This document shows, piece by piece, positions 30,658 to 38,330 of a DNA stretch of 42,928 nt. The DNA is from CAZXIC01 sp964640195. Lineage in GTDB: Archaea; Iainarchaeota; Iainarchaeia; Iainarchaeales; GCA-2688035. The notes below the pieces were generated by a model that saw only the letters and a list, made by a program, of their open reading frames with translations, was not told the origin of the DNA and ran no database searches. The stretch is from NCBI GenBank assembly GCA_964640195.1, contig CAZXIC010000008.1, positions 1 to 42,928 of the forward strand. The letters run 5' to 3'. Positions within the stretch are counted from its first letter, which is position 1. Each line of letters starts with the position of its first letter. The position numbers and the translations under genes are program-made.

Positions 30658-31231
30658 AGTGCTTCCTTCGTCGAAGGGATTTCTCCCTTAATTTTTTCGT
30701 CTGCCTTAACTGCCTCACGCAATGCTCTTCCAAAACACTTGAATATTGCCTCCGCTTTGTGGTGCTCGTTCCCCCCAAAAAGCAATTGAATGAATAAAGC
30801 ACAGCCGGCTTCCCTGCAGAACGCTTGAAGAACTCCTGTACAAGCTCCGTGCTTAAGCCCTCAACTCTTTCCCTTTCAAAGCCTGCTTTGAATACAAGGC
30901 TGCTTCTCCCTGAAAGGTCGATTGCCGCCAGCGCAGCGCTTTCATCCATTGGGAGGACAAAGAAACCATATCTTGCAATGCCTCTTTTATCCCCAAGTGC
31001 TTCCTTTAGGGCTTTGCCCATACATATTGCCACATCCTCAACCGTGTGGTGCTCTAGATCGCCAGACGCTTTAACCCTTAAGTCAACAAGCGCGTTTTTC
31101 GCGAACAGCTCAAGCAAGTGCTTGAAGAAAGGCAGTTCAACCTCAATTTCATACTTCTCCTTTCCATCCAGCTTCAATTCAACCTCCACGTTTGTTTCCC
31201 TTGTTTTTCTCTCAATTCTTGCTTTTCTCAT
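30654..31231 (-). CDS. hisB: imidazoleglycerol-phosphate dehydratase, frameshifted
   Basis: The first 145 residues are normal IGPD (ELPFFKHLLELFAK, DLEHHTVEDVAI, VLPMDESAALAAIDLSGR, ELVQEFFKRSAGKPAVL). The original frame then runs off-family to 30602. One frame over, the real C-terminus is intact: FIQLLFGGNEHHKAEAIF, CFGRALREA and IPSTKEAL, ending at TGA 30654. Adding one T to the CTTTA run near 30796-30798 restores a 192-residue protein. A sequencing or assembly error in a homopolymer is the simplest cause; a real mutation would inactivate step six. Confidence 0.88.
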
Positions 31232-32943
31232 CCAATCACCTTCCCTATTTCATTAACATTACTCAAAACCGCTGCAGCTCCGGCTTTGAGCATGGCTCTT
31301 CTCAGTTTCTCGCTCTTGTCCTGCGGCGGCAGAATAGCAATTGCCTTAATGCCTGCATTTTTTGCGCATCTGATGTCCTGCAACGTGTCGCCGAGATAGA
31401 AAGCGTTCTTCCTTCTTCCAAGAATTTTCTTCAGGCCGAAAGGGTTCGGTTTTTGCCTAATGCGTGAAACGTCTTCCATTGCAACAACTTTTTTGAAATA
31501 TTTTTCAATTCCAACTTTTTGCAGTGCAAAAAACGCTTCCTTTCTCGGTCGGCCTGTGAAAATAGACAACTCAAATTTTTTGGCAAGTTGTTTCACTATA
31601 TTCTTCCTCAAGAGTAATTTTTCATTTCTTATCAGTCCATTAAAATTTTTTCCAGCATACAGTTCTTGGAATCTTTTAATAATGGCCTTCAAAGAAACTT
31701 TCATGCCTGTCAATTCAATCATTTTTTTGCTCAGTTCCCAGTCGTTGTTAATTTGTAGCTCATTTTTAAGCATTTGAATTTTCTGCAGTGAAAGCTCTTT
31801 CCCTGTAAAAAATTTAACAGTTTCTTGGATTGCTTTCCTGTAAGAACACGACACGTCCACAAGCACTCCATCCATGTCAAATACAAGCGTTTTTCTTTCC
31901 AGGATTTCTTCCAGGGCTTCCAGAAAAACCCGCATCTGTTCTATCGTACCAATTGTTACCCTTGCGCAACCGCGCAGCAGCTCATAGCCGCTTCTGTCCC
32001 TCACCAATATACCTTTTTCTCTCAATTCCCTGACAATTCGTGCACAGTTCTCCCCAAATCTAACAAGCAAAAAATTTGCCTTGCTCGGATAAAATCTTAA
32101 ACCGAGCTCTTGCAGTCCCCTTTCAGCCACTTTTTTTGCAGCCCTGACCTCAGCCACATACCTCTTCATATAACCCCTATTCTGCAGGGCTTTGCTACCC
32201 AGTCTTGCACCAATTGCATTTACGCTGTAGGGAGAAGCAACTTTCCTCAGTTCCTGTACATTTTCCTCACAGCTCACAAGGTAGCCAAGCCTTAGCCCAG
32301 CCAAGCCAAAAGCCTTTGAAAGAGTTCTTGTAACCACAAGGTTATCAAACTCGCGTATTAAGTCAACAGCAGTTTCTCCGCTAAACTCATAGTATGCCTC
32401 GTCCAGCAAAACCATTGCGTTGTTTTGCTTCGCCTTTTTCAAGATTCTTTCAATATCCCCCAGAGCTATTGTTGTTCCAGTAGGGCTGTTTGGGCTGCAT
32501 AGGACAATGGCATCGGTTTCTACATCAATTGCCTTCAAAACTCTTTTCGTTGGAAAACCCAAACATTTTCCATAAGGCACTTTCTCTATTTTTCCACCAG
32601 CAATCCTTGCATACTGTTGCAGCATTGCAAAGCTAGGCCAGGGAAGGACAACCTTTGCTCCATTTTCCAAGAAACAATCAAAAGCAAGCCTTATGGCTTC
32701 GTCGCTCCCATTACATGCAATAACCTCGGCTTGCTTCACGCCAGCATATTCCGCGATTGCCTGTTCGAGCCCGGAGTACTCAGGATAGACCGATATATCT
32801 GTAAGCCCCAGTGAAAGGCACTTCCAGAGGCTATTTGGAATGCCTTTTGTGTTCTCGTTGAAGTCCAGCCGCAGAAAGCCATTCCTTCCGCTAGTCGGAG
32901 CGCTGTAACAGCACATTTCCCGAATTTCCTTTCTTGGCCTCAT
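31228..32943 (-). CDS. hisC: histidinol-phosphate aminotransferase fused to a HAD phosphatase
   Basis: A 571-residue two-domain protein. Residues 1-350 are a PLP aminotransferase of HisC type, with RLDFNEN, Asp181 (LLDEAYYEF), Lys210 (TRTLSKAFGLAGLRLGY) and the C-terminal Arg region. Residues 351-571 are a HAD subfamily IA domain with all motifs: DMDGVLVD, TGRP, QKPNP and GDTLQD. The aminotransferase makes histidinol phosphate and the HAD domain could hydrolyse it, since no other histidinol-phosphatase gene is in the operon. Start and end both overlap neighbours by four bases. Confidence 0.9.
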   Translation of the reverse strand: MRPRKEIREMCCYSAPTSGRNGFLRLDFNENTKGIPNSLWKCLSLGLTDISVYPEYSGLEQAIAEYAGVKQAEVIACNGSDEAIRLAFDCFLENGAKVVLPWPSFAMLQQYARIAGGKIEKVPYGKCLGFPTKRVLKAIDVETDAIVLCSPNSPTGTTIALGDIERILKKAKQNNAMVLLDEAYYEFSGETAVDLIREFDNLVVTRTLSKAFGLAGLRLGYLVSCEENVQELRKVASPYSVNAIGARLGSKALQNRGYMKRYVAEVRAAKKVAERGLQELGLRFYPSKANFLLVRFGENCARIVRELREKGILVRDRSGYELLRGCARVTIGTIEQMRVFLEALEEILERKTLVFDMDGVLVDVSCSYRKAIQETVKFFTGKELSLQKIQMLKNELQINNDWELSKKMIELTGMKVSLKAIIKRFQELYAGKNFNGLIRNEKLLLRKNIVKQLAKKFELSIFTGRPRKEAFFALQKVGIEKYFKKVVAMEDVSRIRQKPNPFGLKKILGRRKNAFYLGDTLQDIRCAKNAGIKAIAILPPQDKSEKLRRAMLKAGAAAVLSNVNEIGKVIG

Positions 32944-34100
32944 TCCTTTTTCCTCCTTGTTTCCATGCTTCTCCTGTGCTCTTCCATTCCCTCCATTTCA
33001 GCAATTGCTGCCCCTGTTTCAGCCAGCTTCTCCGCGCTTTTTCTCGAAACCCTCTGGAATGCAATCACTTTCACGAAGTCGCGGGCACTCAAGCCAGCTC
33101 TTGTCCTTGCAAAGCCAGCGGTAGGTAAGACGTGATTGGTTCCAGCACAGTAGTCGCCAAATGCAACTGCACTGTATTTTCCCAAGAAAATGCTTCCAGC
33201 ATTCATTATCTTTGTAAGCATTTTTCCAGCACCATCGAACAACAGCAAGTGCTCTGGCGCGGTGCTGTTGATTAACTCAACCGCCTTTTTACTGGATTTT
33301 ACTCTAATGATTTCTATGTTTTCAATTTTTTCAACTGCTTTTTCCACCTCCTTTGCCAGCCTACTGTTTGTTGTAACAAACAATGCCTTTGCTCTGTCAT
33401 CGTGTTCTGCCTGTGCAAATAGTTCTGCTGTAATCCACTCGCTTTTGCCTTTTTCGGAAAAAACAAGTATTTCGCTTGGCCCTGCAGGCATGTCGATGCC
33501 AACTTTCCCGTACAGCAGTCTTTTCGCCATGCTTACGAACAGGTTGCCAGGACCAACGATTTTGTCAACTCTTGGAATTGTTTTAGTTCCAAAGGCCATT
33601 GCAGCAATAGCTTGGGCTCCACCAACAAGGTAAACATCTCTCACTCCAAGTAGGTATGCTGCTGCAAGAATCTTTTCACCTGCCTTTGGCGGTGTGCACA
33701 ATACAATTTGCTTCACACCTGCAGCTCTCGCTGGAATAACATTCATCAAAACAGAGCTAACCAGCGGAAACCTGCCACCTGGAACGTAAATGCCTATTGC
33801 TTCAATCGGTCTTACAATCTCTCCAAGAATAATGCCATTTCTCTCTTCTTTCCACTGCCTCGGCAGCTGCTTTTTTGCAAAGAAAGCGATGTTTTTGGAG
33901 GCTTTTTTGAGAGCCCTTTTTTCTCTTGCGGAAAGCCCTTTAAACGCCTTCCTCAGCTGTTCCTTCGGGACCTTTATTTCCTTTAATTCAATCCCATCAA
34001 ATTCACGGCTATAATTAAAAATAGCCTTGTCTCCCTCTTTTCTGACTCTTTCAATTATCCACCTAACCTTTTCTTGCACAGAATAGGTGAAGTCGCTCAC
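32940..34100 (-). CDS. hisD: histidinol dehydrogenase
   Basis: A 386-residue HisD, shorter than the roughly 430-residue bacterial forms at the N-terminus. It has the GGRFPLVSSVLMNVIPARAA block (split in the family signature), GPGNLFVSMAK, GPSEILV, AQAEHDDRA with the zinc and catalytic residues, and GTNHVLPT. It oxidises histidinol to histidine in two NAD-dependent steps. It is the first gene of the operon and starts with GTG after AAAAGGTG. The upstream ATGs are out of frame or followed by stops. Confidence 0.93.
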   Translation of the reverse strand: MSDFTYSVQEKVRWIIERVRKEGDKAIFNYSREFDGIELKEIKVPKEQLRKAFKGLSAREKRALKKASKNIAFFAKKQLPRQWKEERNGIILGEIVRPIEAIGIYVPGGRFPLVSSVLMNVIPARAAGVKQIVLCTPPKAGEKILAAAYLLGVRDVYLVGGAQAIAAMAFGTKTIPRVDKIVGPGNLFVSMAKRLLYGKVGIDMPAGPSEILVFSEKGKSEWITAELFAQAEHDDRAKALFVTTNSRLAKEVEKAVEKIENIEIIRVKSSKKAVELINSTAPEHLLLFDGAGKMLTKIMNAGSIFLGKYSAVAFGDYCAGTNHVLPTAGFARTRAGLSARDFVKVIAFQRVSRKSAEKLAETGAAIAEMEGMEEHRRSMETRRKKE

Positions 34101-34160
34101 CTTTTATGCTTGCGTCTATGCTTGCATTCATTTTGCCACCCCTCCAAAATTAATGCTGGC

Positions 34161-34176
34161 AGTGAAGTAAATCACT
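34161..34176. promoter_or_regulatory. palindromic AGTGA-N6-TCACT site, copy 1
   Basis: AGTGAAGTAAATCACT lies 60-76 bases upstream of the hisD start. The core GTGAAGTAAATCACT recurs at 34264-34278 and 34523-34537. The arms are five bases around AGTAAA. It may be a regulator site for the his operon, or a structural repeat. Confidence 0.4.
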
Positions 34177-34240
34177 TTCTTTGGTACGTTGGAAAGCAAA
34201 GCTTTCCGACGCCTCGCAAACCCTTTGGTTTGCAAGGAAG

Positions 34241-34260
34241 CTTTCTTTTCTAAAGAAAGG
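34241..34260. repeat. dispersed palindrome, copy a
   Basis: CTTTCTTTTCTAAAGAAAGG is identical to 41081-41100 inside the tRNA-Arg intron and differs by one base from 40789-40808. CTTTCTTTGGTAC, found at about 34174, also precedes the 40789 copy. Confidence 0.65.
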
Positions 34261-34263
34261 TTT

Positions 34264-34278
34264 GTGAAGTAAATCACT
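34264..34278. promoter_or_regulatory. GTGAAGTAAATCACT, copy 2
   Basis: This is an identical 15-base copy just beyond the 3' end of tRNA-His. Between it and copy 1 are stacked hairpins (GGAAAGC/GCTTTCC, GCAAACC/GGTTTGC and the dispersed CTTTCTTTTCTAAAGAAAGG). Confidence 0.4.
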
Positions 34279-34295
34279 GCAAAAAATAGTTTGAA

Positions 34296-34368
34296 GGCCG
34301 GTACCGGGAGTCGAACCCGGCCCTAAGGCTCCACAGGCCTTAATGCAAGCCGCTACACCATACCAGCC
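34296..34368 (-). tRNA. tRNA-His (GTG)
   Basis: The gene encodes the extra G at position -1 and has C73, the two identity marks of tRNA-His. The acceptor is GCTGGTA/TACCGGC, the anticodon stem AAGGC/GCCTT encloses CTGTGGA, and the T arm is CCGGG/CCCGG. No intron. It lies between the his and arg gene clusters. Confidence 0.95.
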
Positions 34369-34522
34369 ATTTTCCCTTTCCAGCCTCGCAACTGCTCTGC
34401 AGTTGCTTTTTTTCGCAAACCTTTTTCCAAAAGGTTTATCGGCTGAACTAGAATTTGTTTTTAATCTATTAAATTCGTTTCGGTTCCGGCAGCTAGCAAA
34501 ATCAGCGTAAGCCTCACCCAAT

Positions 34523-34537
34523 GTGAAGTAAATCACT
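34523..34537. promoter_or_regulatory. GTGAAGTAAATCACT, copy 3
   Basis: Third identical copy, about 150 bases upstream of argF and on the other side of tRNA-His from the first two. The rest of 34369-34684 holds an AAACCTTTT/AAAAGGTTT hairpin (about 34413-34437) and AT-rich promoter-like DNA, with no gene I can support. Confidence 0.4.
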
Positions 34538-34684
34538 GAGCATAGCTACCGATATAACTTATGTATACGATTGTTTAAAAATGTTTGCAGTTCTGGGTTT
34601 GCTGCGCCTGACGGCATCCAGCGAAAAATTCACTAAATTAAAAAGGTTTGCTGGGCATATTTTTTTCTTGAAAAGGTGTTTTTT

Positions 34685-35581
34685 ATGGATTTGCTGACCC
34701 TGCTTGACTGGGATGCAAAACAGATTGGCTCAGTGCTTGAACTCGCGGGCAAAGTGAAAAAGAACAGTGGGAAATACGCTGCCAAACTCCAAGGCAAAAC
34801 CCTCGCAATGCTGTTCCAGAAAACCAGCACGAGAACAAGGTGCAGCTTTGAGGCAGGCATGACGCAGCTTGGCGGGCATGCGATTTACCTGGACTGGCGC
34901 ACTACAAACTTTACGCTCGGCTCTTTGCAGGACGAGGTAAAGGCTCTTGAGCGCTACTGTGACATGATAATGGCGAGGGTATACAAGCATGAGGACATCC
35001 AGGCAATTGCTGCTACAAGCAGCAAGCCAGTAATAAACGGCTTGTGCAACCTGTTTCACCCCTGCCAGGTTCTGGGGGATTTGCTTACAGTAAAAGAGAA
35101 GAAAGGCAGACTGGAGGGGCTGAAGCTTGCTTTTCTTGGAGACGGCAACAACGTGTGCAACAGCCTGATAGTTGGCTGCAGCAAACAGGGCATGGATGTA
35201 GCGGCTGCAACCCCCGCAGCCCACAAGCCTTACGAGAAAGCTGTTGCGGTTGCAGAGGAGCTGGGAAAATACGGCTGGAGCGAAAAGCCGGAAGAGGCAG
35301 TGCGAAACGCAGATGTCGTTTACACTGACACCTGGGTGAGCATGGGCAGCGAGGCTGAAAAGGAAGTGCGCCTGAAGGCATTCCCCAGATACCAGGTCAA
35401 CAGCGAACTGATGCGGCTGGCAAAACCAAAGGCATTGTTCATGCATTGCCTGCCTGCCCACAGGAATCTTGAGGTAAGTGATGAGGTGCTTGACAGCAGG
35501 CAGAGCGTTGTGTTTGACCAGGCAGAGAACAGGCTGCACGTGCAGAAAGTGGTAATGCTGACTCTTTTGAATAAGGTTTGA
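34685..35581 (+). CDS. argF: ornithine carbamoyltransferase
   Basis: A 298-residue OTC with the carbamoyl-phosphate loop Ser48-Thr-Arg-Thr-Arg52 (KTSTRTRCSFE), the HPCQ motif, FLGDGNNVCNSL and the ornithine-binding MHCLPAHR. It forms citrulline from ornithine. ATG 34685 was preferred over the GTG at 34676 because AAAAGGTG sits at Shine-Dalgarno distance. It is first of the argF-argG-argH-RSH series; no carbamoyl-phosphate synthase or ornithine-making genes are in the window. Confidence 0.95.
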   Translation: MDLLTLLDWDAKQIGSVLELAGKVKKNSGKYAAKLQGKTLAMLFQKTSTRTRCSFEAGMTQLGGHAIYLDWRTTNFTLGSLQDEVKALERYCDMIMARVYKHEDIQAIAATSSKPVINGLCNLFHPCQVLGDLLTVKEKKGRLEGLKLAFLGDGNNVCNSLIVGCSKQGMDVAAATPAAHKPYEKAVAVAEELGKYGWSEKPEEAVRNADVVYTDTWVSMGSEAEKEVRLKAFPRYQVNSELMRLAKPKALFMHCLPAHRNLEVSDEVLDSRQSVVFDQAENRLHVQKVVMLTLLNKV

Positions 35582-35672
35582 ATTCACAAAAGAGATAATT
35601 ATGATTTAAAAGGTATTGCAGGAAAAACTCTTTTTTCGGAAAAAGGGTTTTGGAAAGAATGGAGGCTGGGAT

Positions 35673-36893
35673 ATGGCTGAAAAGGTTGTTCTTGCTTACA
35701 GTGGCGGTCTTGACACAAGTGTCATAGTGAAATGGCTTGCTGTCAAGGGCTATGATGTTATAGCAGCAGTTGTTGATTTGGGGCAGAAAGAGGACCTGAA
35801 TCTTGAGAAGAAAGCGCTTGGCAGCGGCGCGAAAAAATTCGTTCTAAAGGACATGAAAAAGGAGTTCATTGAAAGGGGCGTTTTCCAGTGCGTTAAGGCA
35901 GAGGCAAAGTACGAAGGCCGTTACCTTATGGGCACCTCGATTGCAAGGCCGTTCATAATGAAGGCAATGGTTGAAGTTGCAAGGCAGGAAGGGACAAAGC
36001 TGATTGCCCATGGTGCAACTGGGAAGGGCAACGACCAGTGCAGGTTTGAGTTGACTGCATACTCCCTGATGCCTGACGTTAAAATCATTGCCCCCTGGAG
36101 AATCAAGGAGTTCCGTGACCTTATTCCGGGAAGGAAGGAAGCCATCGCTTTCGCGAAAAAGCACGGCATTCCCATAAGCGCAACGCTTGAGAAGCCGTTT
36201 TCCTGCGACGAAAACATTGCGCACAAGAGCAACGAGTCAGGCGTTCTGGAAGAGCCGATGAAAGAGGCTGAAGACTACATGTACAAGCTGCTTGTTCCGC
36301 CGGAAAAAGCGCCGGACAAGCCAGAGATTATTACTGTTAGCTTTGCTGACGGCGTTCCAGTAAGCCTTAACGGAAAGAGGCTCGGCTCTGTTGAATTGAT
36401 GCAGAAACTGAACGAAGTTGGGGGAAAGCACGGGGTTGGCCTGCTTGACATGGTGGAAAACAGGTTCGTCGGAATGAAGAGCAGGGGGGTTTATGAAGCG
36501 CCTGGCGCAACCATCCTCTACACTGCCCACAGGGACCTGGAGGGGTTGACAATGGACAGGGGTTTAATGCACTTGAGGGACAGCCTGATTCCGAGGTACA
36601 GCGAGCTGGTTTACTACGGCTTCTGGTGCAGCAGGGAATTCCAGGCATTGAATGCGCTGGTTGACGCCTCACAGAAGGGTGTTACCGGAGAAGTGAAATT
36701 GAAGCTGTACAAGGGAAGCTGCATGCCTGTTGCGAGGAAAAGCCCCTATAGCCTGTATGATGAGAGCATTGCAACGATGGAGAAGGGCGGCACCTACAAC
36801 CAGGACGACGCAGCAGGCTTCCTCAGGATAGAGGGCTTGCCCTTGAGAGTGCAGAGCGATGTGAATAAAAAGCTGGGAATCAAGTTTATTTGA
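35673..36893 (+). CDS. argG: argininosuccinate synthase
   Basis: A 406-residue enzyme with the PP-loop YSGGLDTSV (from residue 9), ATGKGNDQCRFE, and SPYSLYDESIATME near the C-terminus. It ligates citrulline and aspartate using ATP. ATG 35673 follows GGAGGCTGGGAT, a good ribosome site. An in-frame TTG at 35616 would add 19 residues coming from a hairpin sequence (AACTCTTTTTT...AAAAAGGGTT) in the argF-argG spacer. Confidence 0.95.
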   Translation: MAEKVVLAYSGGLDTSVIVKWLAVKGYDVIAAVVDLGQKEDLNLEKKALGSGAKKFVLKDMKKEFIERGVFQCVKAEAKYEGRYLMGTSIARPFIMKAMVEVARQEGTKLIAHGATGKGNDQCRFELTAYSLMPDVKIIAPWRIKEFRDLIPGRKEAIAFAKKHGIPISATLEKPFSCDENIAHKSNESGVLEEPMKEAEDYMYKLLVPPEKAPDKPEIITVSFADGVPVSLNGKRLGSVELMQKLNEVGGKHGVGLLDMVENRFVGMKSRGVYEAPGATILYTAHRDLEGLTMDRGLMHLRDSLIPRYSELVYYGFWCSREFQALNALVDASQKGVTGEVKLKLYKGSCMPVARKSPYSLYDESIATMEKGGTYNQDDAAGFLRIEGLPLRVQSDVNKKLGIKFI

Positions 36894-36983
36894 AACTCGG
36901 AATTTGTGGGCTTGGGAATAACATTAATTTGATTTAAAATTTTATTCCCCCCAGTTATTTATTCCCTTGCAGGGGTTTTTGGT

Positions 36984-38330
36984 ATGAAGCTGTGGCAGAA
37001 GAATAATAGGGCGCTGGACAAGAAGATTGAGGCTTTCACTGTTGGGAGAGATACTGAGCTGGACCAGCAGCTTGTCAGGTTTGACTGCCTTGCTTCCATC
37101 GCCCACGCGAAAATGCTCAACTCTGTTGGAATCCTCAAAAAGCCAGAGCTGAGGAAGCTGCAGCGGGAACTGCTTTCAATAATAAAACTGAACAGCGCTG
37201 GAAAATTCAGAATAAGCGCCGAGGACGAGGACGTGCACAGCAAGGTTGAGACCACTTTGACAAAAAAGCTTGGCGGTTTGGGCAAAAAGGTTCACACTGG
37301 GAGAAGCAGGAACGACCAAGTTTTGGTTGACCTGCGCCTGTACAGCAAACAGCAACTGCTTGAAACGCAGCAGCTGCTGCTGCAGATGTGCTCTGCTCTG
37401 CTCCGCTTCAGCAAAAAATACGAGTTTGTGCCAATGGCTGGCTACACCCATTTGCAGAGGGCGATGCCCTGCTCCATCGGCTTGTGGGCAGGCAGCTTTG
37501 TTGAAAGCCTTCTGGACGACCTGCTAGGGTTAAAGAATGCTTACACGCTCAACGACCAAAACCCGCTTGGCAGCGCAGCAGGCTACGGCGTAAGCATAAA
37601 AATTGACAGGCTGCTCACAACAAAGCTGCTCGGCTTCAGCAGGATTCAGAACAACGTCTTGTATGCCCAGAACAGCAGAGGCAAGATTGAATCCATTATC
37701 CTGTCCGCTTTGGTCCAGGTGATGCTTGACCTGAACAAGCTTGCTACAGACCTTGTTTTGTTCAACAGCCAGGAATTCAATTTTGTAACCCTGCCCCCCG
37801 AGTTCTGCACCGGGAGCAGTCTGATGCCCCAGAAGATGAACCCGGATGTTTTGGAGCTGATTAGGGGCAAAAGCAGCATAATGCTTTCCTACCTTACAAT
37901 GACCCTGGACATAGTGAACAGCCTGCCAAGCGGCTATAACAGGGACTTCCAGTTGACTAAGGCGCCTTTGTTTGACGGCTTCAAACTGGTCAAGGAAACA
38001 CTTGACATCTTTTCCTTCATAGTCCCAAGGGTCAAGGTAAACAGGAAAGCCCTTGTAAAGGCATGCAGCCTTGAGCTGTTTGCAACCGACAAGGCGCTTG
38101 AGTTGGTCAAGCAGGGTGTTCCGTTCAGGGACGCGTACAGAATCATTGCAGAGAGCAAGTTTGGGAGCAAGGCGGATATTTTTGAAAACATCAAGGGCAA
38201 GCGGAACATTGGCGCAACCGGGAACCTTGGCTTGCACAGGCTTGTGAAGAGGGTAAAGAAAGAATCGCTGGAATTGAAAAGGCAGTCAAGTAGTTTTTCA
38301 GCAGGGCTCAAAAGGCTTGAAAAGATGTGA
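36984..38330 (+). CDS. argH: argininosuccinate lyase
   Basis: A 448-residue member of the fumarase/aspartase superfamily. It has EDEDVHSKVE, TGRSRNDQV, AGYTHLQRAMP and the signature GSSLMPQKMNPD with the catalytic Ser loop. It releases fumarate and arginine. The C-terminus is shorter than that of many homologues. Its TGA overlaps the GTG start of the RelA/SpoT homologue, so translation of the two is coupled. Confidence 0.95.
   Translation: MKLWQKNNRALDKKIEAFTVGRDTELDQQLVRFDCLASIAHAKMLNSVGILKKPELRKLQRELLSIIKLNSAGKFRISAEDEDVHSKVETTLTKKLGGLGKKVHTGRSRNDQVLVDLRLYSKQQLLETQQLLLQMCSALLRFSKKYEFVPMAGYTHLQRAMPCSIGLWAGSFVESLLDDLLGLKNAYTLNDQNPLGSAAGYGVSIKIDRLLTTKLLGFSRIQNNVLYAQNSRGKIESIILSALVQVMLDLNKLATDLVLFNSQEFNFVTLPPEFCTGSSLMPQKMNPDVLELIRGKSSIMLSYLTMTLDIVNSLPSGYNRDFQLTKAPLFDGFKLVKETLDIFSFIVPRVKVNRKALVKACSLELFATDKALELVKQGVPFRDAYRIIAESKFGSKADIFENIKGKRNIGATGNLGLHRLVKRVKKESLELKRQSSSFSAGLKRLEKM

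Noticed and set aside
28273..31231. programmed frameshifting in hisA and hisB
   Set aside because: The hisB site is a simple T run best explained by a missing base. No slippery heptamer with a downstream structure is evident at either site. Kept as frameshifts pending read inspection.
34150..34536. 128-codon minus-strand frame upstream of the his operon
   Set aside because: It runs through the entire tRNA-His gene and the hairpins beside it, with no protein-like features.
34730..35587. 285-codon minus-strand frame
   Set aside because: It is antisense to argF; the length reflects codon bias of the real gene.
37530..38237. 235-codon minus-strand frame
   Set aside because: It is fully antisense to argH, whose motifs are clear.
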